A DNA stretch of 40,943 bases from positions 1-40,943 of IMG/VR virus record IMGVR_UViG_3300009603_000026; one strand, written 5' to 3'. The notes beneath the pieces are model-generated. The model worked only from the letters and a program-made list of their open reading frames with translations. It was not told where the DNA came from and made no database searches. The stretch's first letter is position 1; the number at the start of each line of letters is the position of its first letter. Both the position numbers and the translations under genes were made by a program. This document shows, in pieces, positions 1-8,738 of this stretch. Source of the DNA: a virus.

Positions 1-233
1 AAAACGCCTTTAGCAACTTTCCCGCTGCCTGAGCCTGCGTCCCAGTTCTCGATGGTCTCAATCGTGTTGACACCTGTGTCTGTTGTAAAGGTGCGTTTAA
101 CTTCGAGTAGCTGCCCTTCAATATACAGTGATGAGCCGGGCTTCAGGCCTGCGATGTCATCGCCGGTCTGGACTGTGATGAGCGCGCTACCGTTTGTCAC
201 GGTGACGCTGCTTGCTCTCCATAGGATACTCAT
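1..233 (-). CDS. Phage tail fibre/adaptor protein, N-terminal part (runs off window)
   Basis: The minus strand reads from ATG at 233 to the window edge without a stop: about 77 residues beginning MSILWRASSVTVTNGSALIT. A short N-terminal beta domain with 'W..ssVtVtNGSa.itv..gD...lkPGs.lyieg' is common at the start of phage tail-fibre proteins, where it docks the fibre to the tail. The start overlaps the stop of the upstream tip-protein gene as ATGA, so translation is probably coupled. The gene lies last in the visible tail operon, where fibre and receptor-binding genes normally sit. The family assignment rests on the N-terminus only, because the receptor-binding part is outside the window. Confidence 0.6.
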   Translation of the reverse strand, partial: MSILWRASSVTVTNGSALITVQTGDDIAGLKPGSSLYIEGQLLEVKRTFTTDTGVNTIETIENWDAGSGSGKVAKGV

Positions 234-3200
234 GCTTCCTCCGAAATGATTGATAAGCGCTGGGTGTTGTCGTATGTAGGTACTGAGTGGATAACCTCTA
301 GCCTGTATGTTCTGTTTGCTGCCGTCTGAAGCGAATCTGTAAACGTGAACGAGCCATTAAGGTTCCATTCCTCTTTGTATTTAATGGTGCCGCCATAGGC
401 CCTGTACGAGCCCTGAACGGTGTGAGACGAGACCAGTACTTCGCCGCCTGATGTTTCTCTGTAAAGTTTGAGCGTTGCTGTCGGGTCGCCTATACCGACC
501 GGCTGGCCGCCATTAGGAATGTCCCTGAAAGCCGATATAGCAATCGAGTTTTTGATTTCAATGATGCCGCCGTTTGAGCCGAACGGCCCTAACACGACAT
601 CAACTGGCGAGCCGATGCTTGAGTTTTGCATTGCATTCTTAAGTGTGCCGGCAGTGATTGAGCCGCCGAAATACTGGTCACCGTCTTCACTGAAATAAGC
701 GAGGGCGTTGGCTTTAGTGAGCCCATCAAAGTTAACTAGCTTATTCGTTTCGTCATACGTGTAGCTGTTTCGAGGGCCTTTCCATTCGAGCAGGTTGTTA
801 GGGCCGAATGCGCTGGCGGTCTGTATGCTCATGTAGTTGCTGCCAACCAGCTCTATTCGGCCTGACTTAATGACTGGCGAATTAAGCTCGGTACCTGCGA
901 TAAATTTGTCGCCGGCTATTGTGCCGGTCGCCACCATGCTTCCGTTGATTAACAGGGCAACCTGGTCCCAGCCGCTGTTAGTAGCATTTCGTTGGCGCGC
1001 AGACGAGTCCGAGCCGTCAGTGAGTGTCTGTACAAAGATGTCGCCCGGAATGGGGTTACGTCCCACTAGCGCCTGAAAGCGCGACCAGCCCTGGTTCCAA
1101 TTGATTGTGTCATAACGTGCGCCAAAGAAGCCTGGTCCTGTTGTCCCGTCATTGCCGGCTGGTCCCTGCGGCCCTTGCGGGCCCTGGGCACCATCTTCGC
1201 CACGAAAACGTGACCAGGTGTAGTCGCTTGGGTTGCTCGACTCACTTGCTGTGGTCTTGTTTGTAGCGATACCGATGTACTTCGTGTTGCTGTTCGGGAC
1301 CTGATACATGCCGGAGCCGTCAGCGTTATCAGAATACGCAATCCATGTGTACGTTGTCTGGCCGTCTTCGCCGGGCGGGCCTTGAACGCCGTCGGTGCCG
1401 TCTTCGCCGCGGAAGCGTGTCCACGTGTAATCAGCGGGGTCGTTCGATTCCGTTGGGCTCGTCTTGTTGTAAGCAAGCCCCATATAGAGTTTGCCAGTCG
1501 GGTCGTTGCTAATGCCCTGGCCGGAAGCTCCGTCGGCATAACGTATCCAGGTGTAGTAGACCTGACCGTCCTCGCCGGGTTCTCCGGGTGCGCCCTGCGG
1601 CCCTTGCGGTCCTTGTGGGCCTTCCGGTCCCTGCGGACCGTCCTGCGGGATGCGGCCAATCAGTGCGCCTAGCGTTGGCTCGTTGCCGTTGACCTCTTCA
1701 AAACGCGGGCGGGCGAACTGAGCTTTGTGATTCGGGTTGGTTACGTAGTAACGATAAACCCGCTGACGCTGGGTGTCGCCGCCGGCGTTTTTAAACTCCG
1801 TGATGCTCGTGACTTTTTCGCCGGTTTCCGGGTCGTAAATGCCGGACAAGTCAGAGCCGTTACCTGTGTAACTTCGCGGGTGAATGATTCCGATAACCAG
1901 GTACCATTTATCCAACTGCGGTAGGTTGCCGCTCCAGTGGTATGGGTTGCCGTTACTGGTGCCATCCAGGTTCTTTGTGTTTGACTGTGAGCACCCCAGG
2001 TACAAGCGCTGGCTGTTGCCGCCGGTTTGTTTCATCCAAACGGTATTGCGGTAGGTCTTATCGGGATCGATATTCACATCGATATTCCAGCCGCCGTCGC
2101 CATTGTCGTTACCGTTGGCCGTTGTCCAGATAGCCTCGACCGCACCCAGTGGGCCCGTCTGATATTCAACTGCGTTTTCATCGTCCGTACCATTTTTGGT
2201 GAACGGGCCTTGTGTGCCGCTGGTACCCGGTGTCCAGTGTGCTGACGGCCTGATGAGGTTGTTATCCGTGATGCGCTGATAATCTTCCGGCGTGCTGACG
2301 CGGGTACCGCCGATAACCATGCTGCCGCCGAACAGCCAGGTCTTGTCGTCAGTACTGTAGTACAACTGAGGATTGCCGTCCGTGTCGGCAAACTCGTAAA
2401 CGTCGCCCTGGACGCTGATAGCATTGGTTACGCCACCGATGGTGATGCCGGTAATGACAGCGCGGCCATCCTGCACCTGCTCAACGCCAACATAGGCGCG
2501 GGCTTCGTACTGCTGAAGCTGCTCGTTATATTGGCTGTTTAGGTACAGCTGTGCCTGAGCAAAGTTCTCAGACGAGCCGACCCGCGATGACAATATCTGA
2601 AGCGCGCGGGCATAGCCGTTGATGTCTGTTTCGGCTTGCGACAGGCGCGTTGACTGTGCCTCGATTTGCTCGCCGGCCTGCTGCGTGAAGCTGTTCAGCT
2701 GCTCGATGCTTTTTGCCAGCGAGCCTTCGTCTGACACGTCAATTTGAAGCTGGTCTAATGCCATGGCAAAACGGGCATCTCTGTCGAGCTCACCCAGGCG
2801 GTAAAGCCCGTAATCCAGCGTGTTTCTCAGCTCTTCTATGCTAGCGTCTTCCGCGGCTTCGCGGTTGGTTGATATGCCAAACGCCTGGCTAGTAATGGTG
2901 CCAGCTTGCGCATCGAGCGTTTCTTCAAAGCTGGTAAACTTCTGGTCGACTAACCCATCGCGGTCGCTTAACTGCTCGTTCAGGCTGCTAACAAAGGACG
3001 TGAACGTTCCCTCTGCGCCATCGAGGAACAGCGCCGCGTCATTGGCTTTCTCAACGATGCCGTTGTTTTGAATGTCCTGGTAAGTAGCGGTGATGCTGGC
3101 GTAGCTATCGAGGCCGTTTAATACGCTTTCAACGTTCGAGCGGGTGACCGCATTTTCTTGGTAGGTGGTAACCGTAACAAACTCAGTTAGCTCGCCTTCA

Positions 3201-6169
3201 ATGGCTGATATTCGAGAGCCCGCTTCGGTCACCTGCGCCTGAATGTTTGTCAAGTCCTGGAGTGCTGCGTCAGGCTTGCCAATGCTTAATGACAGCAGGT
3301 CGAATTCATCAGCAGCAGTTTGGCCGAGCGTGATGCGCAGCCCTTTGATGTTGCCGTGGTAGCTTTCAAGCGCGGTGAAGTCGACGATGCGAATGACGTC
3401 GGTGTCGAGTTGCTCAACCGGCTCAATGATGCCCTGGTAGTTCTGCGTTGAATCGTCGGTGAATGTCACGATGATATTGCCGAGCCAGCCATCACCCGCC
3501 GTGCGGCGCACTTTTAAGCGAACGACCGGGTATTCAGAGCCGTTGTAACCAAGCGACTGATTTTCGATGTCGCCCGTGGTCAGACTGACTTTATTGCTGC
3601 CTGGCGTCAGCGTGCCGGTGACAGCGCTCCAGCCCTGCGCGCTGTCAAAAAAGTTAAAGGCGTGGGCCGGCTCAAGCGCTGCTATTGAGTCAGCCACGAT
3701 GGCTGTGGCTTTTTGTTCAATTACGCCGGGCAGTAATAGCAGCTCTGCGTTGAGCGTTTCGACCTGGTCTTCTGCGTAACTGATACGCTCGACCGCTGCC
3801 TCGACTTCGCCGGCTACACCATCGAGGCGCAACTGCGCCTGAGTAAAACGCTCATCGGTGTAGCTAAACGCCAGGTTAGTGATTTCGCCGGTTTCGTAAT
3901 TGATGTCAACGGCGGCACCAATCAGCTCCATCGAGTAATCAACGCGACGGCGCATTTCATCGCGGGACGCAGCAGATTGTAAAATACCGGACAGAATCGC
4001 GGCGTCTGACTCTTCCCTGGCAAACAGCTCCGAGCCAAAGCGCACCTGCATTTCCTGGGCGTTGGCGTTGACCAGCTGCTGAAGCTCGGCGTAATCTTCA
4101 TCAACAAAGCGCTGAAAATCGGTTTCAACGTTACTTAAACGGTTGGTGTATTGGTCAATAATCGGATCGACCTGCGATGAGTCTTTTGTCGTGGTGACTG
4201 TCTCGCTTACCCATGCTGACGTTCCCAACACATTCACTGTGCGCGCAAACACCTCATGCTCGGTGTCCGGTGTCAGCCCCGGAATAACAATACTGGCACC
4301 TCGGCCAATGATGTTATCCGTTGTCCCGTAAGCAAATTCGAACATCGTGCCCAGGCCAATTCCGGCAAGCGTTGGCGCAAGGGTGATTTCCCAGTTGCCG
4401 GCGGTCGCACCCAGGCTCGTCGGTGGCGACGGCTCGTTCAATGTCAGCGATATGGTTGCTGGTACAGACGTGCGGTCGTAGCGATTACGGGCATACACTT
4501 CGATGCTGTACTGACCGGCATCCAGGCCATTGATGTCCTGCTTGAGCTGTACGCCGCTACGGGCAATCACCGGGTATTCGACAATGTCGTCACCGTCCTT
4601 GCGCACGAGTACACGATATTCAGTCACGGCCCGTGGCGTTGGATGCGACCAGGTAACATAGCCCTGGCGATGCGTTGATACCGAGTCAATCTCAAAGGAT
4701 ACCGATTCCGGCGCGTCCGGGCGTGTGAAGTCAGGCAGATTAGTGTTGGGTGTTACATTACCCTCGGACGGCACCAAACTGTCACTGTAAAGCGCCGGAG
4801 ATTCTTCCTCGAGCACGAGCTTCGTTTTTTTCGACTTAAAGTCAAACTGCCAGTCCTGGACGATGAATTCTTTATCGATGCCCTCGTTGGGCAAATCAAC
4901 ACGCACGGTTGTGCCGGCCAATGCTAATAGCCCCTTCGACTTACACGGGAACTCCAAGCGCATGCCCGCTCTATTGCGCTCAAGGTGATACTTCATCAAG
5001 CGCTGCGCCATCGTGGACGAGTTAGTAAAGTTCAGCTGAAGGTCATCTTCGAGCTCCATGCCGTCACGGTCCACATAAATACTGTTGGTTACTACCGGCG
5101 CATCGGTCGGTTGAAACCCTTTTTTCGGATCTTGAAAAGACGCGCGTACAAGGTTGCAACGGTCTTTTAGTTCACGGTGAGGAGTGATCGTGATTTCACC
5201 GGCAGCATCCGTGTCATTCAGCGTTATTTCGGCCATGCCGTGATAGCTGGCCGTCTGCAGATACATCTTGCCACCACGACGATATGGTTTACCACCGCAT
5301 GAGCTCATAATGCGTTCAAGTACCCGCGAAGGCGATTGGTCAAACGTCCAAGAGCCATTGCAGGTAAAACGCTTCTCTGACTGCTGCTCGCCATCGGTAT
5401 CGTTATAGCTGACCATCTCATCACAGATGTTCGCCTGATCCATGATGTGCGCCATATCGAACTTGTTTAGGCCTAGCTTCTTGTACCCATGAAAGCGCTG
5501 ATAATCTAACGCACACAGAATGGCGTTATCACTCCACTCCCAAGTGGTTTCGTCATTTGGTCTATGCGGACCATCACCACCCACAGTGGTATCTTTACGC
5601 GGGTCGTAAATCCGTTTACCTTTTGCTTTGAATGTAACGTTCTGCAGGCCTGAGGGCATTTCTTCTGGATCGATAGGAATCGTGACAACCGCATAAGAAA
5701 CGCCATAACCGATGTGCTCTTGCGTCCACCCATCACAATACTGCAGAGCTGTCTGACTAGCGGTAGTCTGGTCGCCTTTAAACAACTGATAAGTGGTGCC
5801 AGCAGGTTTAGGTTTCCCATTGACCTCGTATAGCTCAGCAGATTCAATGTTGTGGCCGGCCAACGTGATAACGACAACATGAGCTTCCTTGTCACCCATC
5901 TTGCGCTTGCCGTAACCCACGATAGAGCCTGACACAACGGTTTCACCATAAATGCCGCGGCGAGGTTGAAGCGGCTCTGTGGTTAGCGTCTGGGCTTCAC
6001 GCGATGATTCATCAACGCCCGGCATGTCCGGTTTCAGTGAATTCTGAAGCGCTGCTGTGCCCACAGCTACAGCAATACCGATGCCCCATGCCACACCTGT
6101 AGCAACGACACCAGCAGCGGCAACACCTGCGGCCGCACCAACGGCAACTGCTGCTATAGCTGGAGGCAT
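230..6169 (-). CDS. Lambda J-like tail tip / host-specificity protein with collagen-like inserts
   Basis: This 1979-residue protein is the largest in the window and sits where lambda J sits, after the small tail-tip genes. It opens with a Gly/Ala-rich hydrophobic segment (residues about 1-45). Next comes a tip-attachment region with the 'RRGIYGETVVSGSIVGY' type start and a 'SPSRVLERIMSSCGG' segment near 270. Fibronectin III-like repeats follow at about 490-680, then long helical/coiled stretches. At about residues 1500-1680 there are three Gly-X-Y collagen-like blocks, separated by two related modules ending 'YTW(T/S)RFRGEDG'. J-family proteins form the central fibre and contact the host receptor. 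The start overlaps the preceding stop as TAATG. The collagen blocks probably form trimeric stalks, by analogy with other phage fibres. Confidence 0.88.
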   Translation of the reverse strand: MPPAIAAVAVGAAAGVAAAGVVATGVAWGIGIAVAVGTAALQNSLKPDMPGVDESSREAQTLTTEPLQPRRGIYGETVVSGSIVGYGKRKMGDKEAHVVVITLAGHNIESAELYEVNGKPKPAGTTYQLFKGDQTTASQTALQYCDGWTQEHIGYGVSYAVVTIPIDPEEMPSGLQNVTFKAKGKRIYDPRKDTTVGGDGPHRPNDETTWEWSDNAILCALDYQRFHGYKKLGLNKFDMAHIMDQANICDEMVSYNDTDGEQQSEKRFTCNGSWTFDQSPSRVLERIMSSCGGKPYRRGGKMYLQTASYHGMAEITLNDTDAAGEITITPHRELKDRCNLVRASFQDPKKGFQPTDAPVVTNSIYVDRDGMELEDDLQLNFTNSSTMAQRLMKYHLERNRAGMRLEFPCKSKGLLALAGTTVRVDLPNEGIDKEFIVQDWQFDFKSKKTKLVLEEESPALYSDSLVPSEGNVTPNTNLPDFTRPDAPESVSFEIDSVSTHRQGYVTWSHPTPRAVTEYRVLVRKDGDDIVEYPVIARSGVQLKQDINGLDAGQYSIEVYARNRYDRTSVPATISLTLNEPSPPTSLGATAGNWEITLAPTLAGIGLGTMFEFAYGTTDNIIGRGASIVIPGLTPDTEHEVFARTVNVLGTSAWVSETVTTTKDSSQVDPIIDQYTNRLSNVETDFQRFVDEDYAELQQLVNANAQEMQVRFGSELFAREESDAAILSGILQSAASRDEMRRRVDYSMELIGAAVDINYETGEITNLAFSYTDERFTQAQLRLDGVAGEVEAAVERISYAEDQVETLNAELLLLPGVIEQKATAIVADSIAALEPAHAFNFFDSAQGWSAVTGTLTPGSNKVSLTTGDIENQSLGYNGSEYPVVRLKVRRTAGDGWLGNIIVTFTDDSTQNYQGIIEPVEQLDTDVIRIVDFTALESYHGNIKGLRITLGQTAADEFDLLSLSIGKPDAALQDLTNIQAQVTEAGSRISAIEGELTEFVTVTTYQENAVTRSNVESVLNGLDSYASITATYQDIQNNGIVEKANDAALFLDGAEGTFTSFVSSLNEQLSDRDGLVDQKFTSFEETLDAQAGTITSQAFGISTNREAAEDASIEELRNTLDYGLYRLGELDRDARFAMALDQLQIDVSDEGSLAKSIEQLNSFTQQAGEQIEAQSTRLSQAETDINGYARALQILSSRVGSSENFAQAQLYLNSQYNEQLQQYEARAYVGVEQVQDGRAVITGITIGGVTNAISVQGDVYEFADTDGNPQLYYSTDDKTWLFGGSMVIGGTRVSTPEDYQRITDNNLIRPSAHWTPGTSGTQGPFTKNGTDDENAVEYQTGPLGAVEAIWTTANGNDNGDGGWNIDVNIDPDKTYRNTVWMKQTGGNSQRLYLGCSQSNTKNLDGTSNGNPYHWSGNLPQLDKWYLVIGIIHPRSYTGNGSDLSGIYDPETGEKVTSITEFKNAGGDTQRQRVYRYYVTNPNHKAQFARPRFEEVNGNEPTLGALIGRIPQDGPQGPEGPQGPQGPQGAPGEPGEDGQVYYTWIRYADGASGQGISNDPTGKLYMGLAYNKTSPTESNDPADYTWTRFRGEDGTDGVQGPPGEDGQTTYTWIAYSDNADGSGMYQVPNSNTKYIGIATNKTTASESSNPSDYTWSRFRGEDGAQGPQGPQGPAGNDGTTGPGFFGARYDTINWNQGWSRFQALVGRNPIPGDIFVQTLTDGSDSSARQRNATNSGWDQVALLINGSMVATGTIAGDKFIAGTELNSPVIKSGRIELVGSNYMSIQTASAFGPNNLLEWKGPRNSYTYDETNKLVNFDGLTKANALAYFSEDGDQYFGGSITAGTLKNAMQNSSIGSPVDVVLGPFGSNGGIIEIKNSIAISAFRDIPNGGQPVGIGDPTATLKLYRETSGGEVLVSSHTVQGSYRAYGGTIKYKEEWNLNGSFTFTDSLQTAANRTYRLEVIHSVPTYDNTQRLSIISEEA

Positions 6170-6570
6170 TAGCTAAGGCTCCATGATTGAATGACAGACT
6201 CAAGCGGCATCCCTTGCAGGCCGCTTTCGGTTAGCGCCCAAGGCTTTTGATAGAACACACCGGCAACCTGTTGGCCGTCCGATTCAACTGCTACGATTGC
6301 ACCACGCACAAGCTTACTATCCGGCTCACCCAGACGCTGAGTCAGCAACTCAACTACATTGGCCGCGCCCAAGTTTTTCATGATGCGTCGCGCGCCTATA
6401 GCTGTTTTATAGCGTCCTCTCACATCACTGGCGACATCCTCACCACCCATGGCAATTATGGCGTCAGCCGCGAACAAACAGCAGTCGTTTGCTCCCCATT
6501 GGAAAGGTTCTTTGCGCTTAGCAAGTAAGAATTGAGCCAGTTCGGTTGGCCAGTCAATTGAGCGTTTCAT
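6169..6570 (-). CDS. Small tail-tip protein, NlpC/P60-like (DUF6950 type)
   Basis: This 133-residue protein carries 'PFQWGANDCCLFAADAI' near residue 25. It resembles the catalytic-cysteine motif of NlpC/P60-like phage tail proteins (cf. lambda K) and the DUF6950 family. A clear catalytic histidine cannot be assigned by eye, so peptidase activity is uncertain. Members are tail-tip components that may open peptidoglycan during DNA entry. The start forms ATGA with the stop of the upstream gene, and its stop forms TAATG with the J-like gene. The position directly before J fits a lambda K-type role. Confidence 0.65.
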   Translation of the reverse strand: MKRSIDWPTELAQFLLAKRKEPFQWGANDCCLFAADAIIAMGGEDVASDVRGRYKTAIGARRIMKNLGAANVVELLTQRLGEPDSKLVRGAIVAVESDGQQVAGVFYQKPWALTESGLQGMPLESVIQSWSLS

Positions 6571-7190
6571 CGTTGCTGTAAATTCCTTCTTGTCTTATAT
6601 GAGCCGCCCCCACCACCAGGACCGCCAACACTTTGCCCAGGCACATCGCTATCAATCCCTTTTGCTAGCCTCTCGACTTGATTAAAGAACTTATCTCCAG
6701 GGTGTTTGGCCTGCTGAGCCTCATCAGTCATGCGGAAATTCTGGACGGGATTACTCCAACGCTCGTACCAATCGGTAAGCTTTAGGGTGATAACAAATGG
6801 CCGACCTTTTTTGACGGACACTCCGCCAATGTCGCCATCGAATAACAGCGCACCCTCGGTTACTCGACGGTTCTCGTCAAGGCCAACCAGGTGCAATCTA
6901 GCCACACCGTTGGTTGGGTCTTCTTGTACCGTGTCCGCAAAGAGCGTGACGTCATCGACAACCAGGGACACATCAAAGCCGCGGCTGCTGCGCCCACCGC
7001 TTTCTTTGAATTGGCCTATTTTGGCCATTTCGCCAACGCCTTTATAAACCTGCCCAAGGTAGGTTCGGTCGCCCACGCCAGTGTGTGCTCTTACCCAACC
7101 GGATGGAAACTGAAGCTCACCAAACACGAGTAATCGCTTGGGGTCGTAGCTCGACAGCATTTGCTGAATGGACGCATCGCTAAACCTCAC
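6567..7190 (-). CDS. Minor tail protein (lambda L-position)
   Basis: Start chosen at GTG 7190, giving about 207 residues. A GGAGG lies 6 bases upstream, and this start overlaps the preceding stop by only 11 bases. An upstream ATG at 7229 would add 13 residues inside the previous gene. The segment 'DEAQQAKHPGDKFFNQVERL' near the C-terminus is typical of minor tail proteins that precede NlpC-like and J-like genes in siphoviruses. The C-terminus is Gly-rich and basic. It probably contributes to the tail-tip hub between the distal tail and J. Function is inferred from gene order and this motif; no enzymatic motif is seen. Confidence 0.6.
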   Translation of the reverse strand: MRFSDASIQQMLSSYDPKRLLVFGELQFPSGWVRAHTGVGDRTYLGQVYKGVGEMAKIGQFKESGGRSSRGFDVSLVVDDVTLFADTVQEDPTNGVARLHLVGLDENRRVTEGALLFDGDIGGVSVKKGRPFVITLKLTDWYERWSNPVQNFRMTDEAQQAKHPGDKFFNQVERLAKGIDSDVPGQSVGGPGGGGGSYKTRRNLQQR

Positions 7191-7782
7191 TGAGCGCCTC
7201 CACAAATTCAAGCTGTACGTTGCGGACACCGGCTTTGCTGCCGGACCAGTCGGGTATTTGATTAGGGTTGGCTAATCGGAATAATCCCTTTGGCTCGTTA
7301 CTGATGATGAAGTCACCATCGAGGGGAATCGTTTTTATCTCAGGTTGGAATTGAAGTTGAACACGGCCGGTGCCGTCGGTAACAGCGTCTTCAGTTAGCT
7401 CATGGAGCCGGTTATTTAACTGAAAGCGGTCACCGCGTTTGGCCACCGTTTGAGATGCGGCAAAGCCCCTGGCATTAAGCACAACACCGTACTCGTCCAC
7501 ACCATCAACAACCGGCGTTCCATTCCACGAGCCCTCATTGCTATGTGCTGTATCGTGGATGAACAAAGTGCCAACGTGGCCACGTAATGCGGTTAATACA
7601 CCTCGAAGCTCTCGCGCTTCAGCTTTGGTCAGGAATGAAAACGCTAGGCGCGCCTGCCACATGTCGCCAGGCTCTTCCCAGATTTCTTCAACCTGGTTGT
7701 AAGGCGAGCGGATAAGCTTAGTCGCCGGCTGAATCTTAAAGCCGGAGCGCGTTCTCGGTATATCGGGAAAGTTTGCGGGCAT
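7180..7782 (-). CDS. Minor tail protein (distal tail / lambda M-position)
   Basis: A 200-residue protein beginning MPANFPDIPRTRSGFKIQP. It looks like siphovirus minor tail proteins just downstream of the tape measure: beta-rich, with 'GDMWQARLAFSFLTKAEARELRGVLTALRG'. It likely forms part of the baseplate hub between tail tube and J protein. In a standard order it would directly follow the tape measure, but here two cargo genes (7906-8588) intervene. Its ATG lies in the stem of a possible hairpin (inverted repeat 7781-7817) and its ribosome-binding site is weak. Family name not certain. Confidence 0.6.
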   Translation of the reverse strand: MPANFPDIPRTRSGFKIQPATKLIRSPYNQVEEIWEEPGDMWQARLAFSFLTKAEARELRGVLTALRGHVGTLFIHDTAHSNEGSWNGTPVVDGVDEYGVVLNARGFAASQTVAKRGDRFQLNNRLHELTEDAVTDGTGRVQLQFQPEIKTIPLDGDFIISNEPKGLFRLANPNQIPDWSGSKAGVRNVQLEFVEALSEV

Positions 7783-7817
7783 TCAGCCAATCCGTAGTTA
7801 AACGACAATGGCTGAAT
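7781..7817. repeat. 8-bp inverted repeat enclosing a start codon
   Basis: ATTCAGCC at 7781-7788 and GGCTGAAT at 7810-7817 are perfect inverted copies separated by 21 bases. In the minus-strand transcript the second arm includes the first bases of the ATG at 7782 of the minor tail gene, so the hairpin could mask its start codon. Confidence 0.5.
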
Positions 7818-7841
7818 TGTGGGAAGTTTAGTGCTGGGTGA

Positions 7842-7859
7842 CTACCCGTGTTTTGTTCC
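7842..7859 (-). repeat. Copy 1 of an 18-base repeat, downstream of tail-region cargo
   Basis: CTACCCGTGTTTTGTTCC on the plus strand. The same 18 bases occur at 23899-23916, and with one change at 17364-17381. With flanking bases the match to the 17364 copy is GGTGA followed by the motif. It sits between the stop of the cargo gene (7906) and the next tail gene (7782). Confidence 0.75.
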
Positions 7860-7905
7860 GTTTGCGAAGCTTTGAAGCGCAGTGTGTCGCTGTAGCTCGC
7901 CTTGG

Positions 7906-8388
7906 CTACTTAATAACTTTTAATTTAGGACGCTTGCCTGGTGGGCTAAATGGTAAACCGTTGTCGCCTTCCAGCGCCTGCTCGCTCGGCAACTCAAATG
8001 GAGGGTGCGAATTGAAGTCAACGAACTTTATCAGTTCATCGCTAAAGTATTGAAAGTCTATTACCCACTCCGAGCAAAAGTCACCAGGCTGAGCTTCCTG
8101 TTCATTGTTATATATCTCTATGCCGATGTGATAGTGCCAAAGCTTGTGCTCATTTGCATAGCGGACTTTTTTAAGAAACTCCGGGTCGTCTTTATCAACG
8201 TCATTAGAGTTTTTTAAACGCCCGGGTGTGGCGTCTTTATTTTCAAAGCCATGCGTGAGGTAATTTGATATGAATTCAGCGAATTTTCGTTTGTCCGATT
8301 TCTCATTCGGATATTTGTGAGGTGGTTTATCGTTGAGGTGAAAAAATATTTGTAGAAACGTGTGGCTCGCTTTAACTTCCCTGTCCAT
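7906..8388 (-). CDS. Cargo gene: possible YafO-like toxin
   Basis: A 160-residue soluble, charged protein. The middle holds 'KFAEFISNYL..GF', 'GRLKNSNDV', then 'LWHYHIGIEIY' and 'SEWVIDFQYF'. This arrangement resembles YafO-type ribosome-dependent mRNA interferases (a Gly-Arg turn, then LWH-x-H, then a beta strand). The resemblance is by eye and the protein is longer than YafO, so the call is tentative. It lies 14 bases after an unrelated 61-codon gene, the usual antitoxin-toxin order. The pair interrupts the tail operon and is more AT-rich than its neighbours, as expected of a moron. It could equally be another lysogenic-conversion gene. Confidence 0.35.
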   Translation of the reverse strand: MDREVKASHTFLQIFFHLNDKPPHKYPNEKSDKRKFAEFISNYLTHGFENKDATPGRLKNSNDVDKDDPEFLKKVRYANEHKLWHYHIGIEIYNNEQEAQPGDFCSEWVIDFQYFSDELIKFVDFNSHPPFELPSEQALEGDNGLPFSPPGKRPKLKVIK

Positions 8389-8402
8389 AAGCTGACTCGG
8401 TG

Positions 8403-8588
8403 TTAGCCCTCTTGAGCACCGTAGTATTCGTGATAGGCGTTATCCATTTGTTCCATCACTTCGTCAGCAGTCATAGGCCCTTTCAAGGTAACAGCGACTT
8501 CTGCGTCGCGCCCTTCAACTGACGTTTTCATTTTCTCCAAGTCAAAATCGTACTTTGTCACTTTAGCTCCATCTTTCTTGTCGGTCAT
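8403..8588 (-). CDS. Small cargo protein, possible partner/antitoxin
   Basis: A 61-residue acidic protein beginning MTDKKDGAKVTKYDFDLEKM, with no membrane segment and no recognised domain. GGAG with 7-base spacing precedes the ATG. It heads the two-gene cargo unit between tape measure and minor tail gene, and a possible promoter lies just upstream (8632-8660). Size, charge and position suit an antitoxin for the following gene, but no DNA-binding motif can be seen. Function is unknown. Confidence 0.5.
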   Translation of the reverse strand: MTDKKDGAKVTKYDFDLEKMKTSVEGRDAEVAVTLKGPMTADEVMEQMDNAYHEYYGAQEG

Positions 8589-8631
8589 TATGATACTCCT
8601 AGCACCTCAACGACACCGATATACACAGCAA

Positions 8632-8660
8632 ACCATACGCATTGTTCATTAATAATGCAA
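8632..8660 (-). promoter_or_regulatory. Possible promoter of the tail-region cargo genes
   Basis: The 150 bases between the tape-measure stop and the cargo genes are strongly AT-rich. On the minus strand, TTGCAT (8660-8655), 17 bases, then TATGGT (8637-8632) fits a weak sigma-70 promoter about 45 bases before the ATG at 8588. Other -35/-10 pairs are possible in the same stretch. A separate promoter would let the cargo be expressed from the silent prophage. Confidence 0.35.
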
Positions 8661-8738
8661 ATTTACCAATAAAATTTATTGACATCATTGTAAAATACAA
8701 CGTCCTATTCACATTATCGGTTCACCGTAGGTAGAGCT

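Noticed and set aside
1066-1659. 197-codon minus-strand frame with repeated basic residues
   Set aside because: It is the out-of-frame shadow of the collagen-coding repeats of the J-like gene; Gly-X-Y repeats produce long open frames in other phases.
4256-4678. 140-codon plus-strand frame within the J-like gene
   Set aside because: Antisense to the J-like gene and without any recognisable domain.
7836-7859. GGGT-GACT-ACCC plus T-rich tail as a plus-strand terminator
   Set aside because: The stem is only four pairs and no plus-strand gene ends there; the copy inside the Mor gene is coding.
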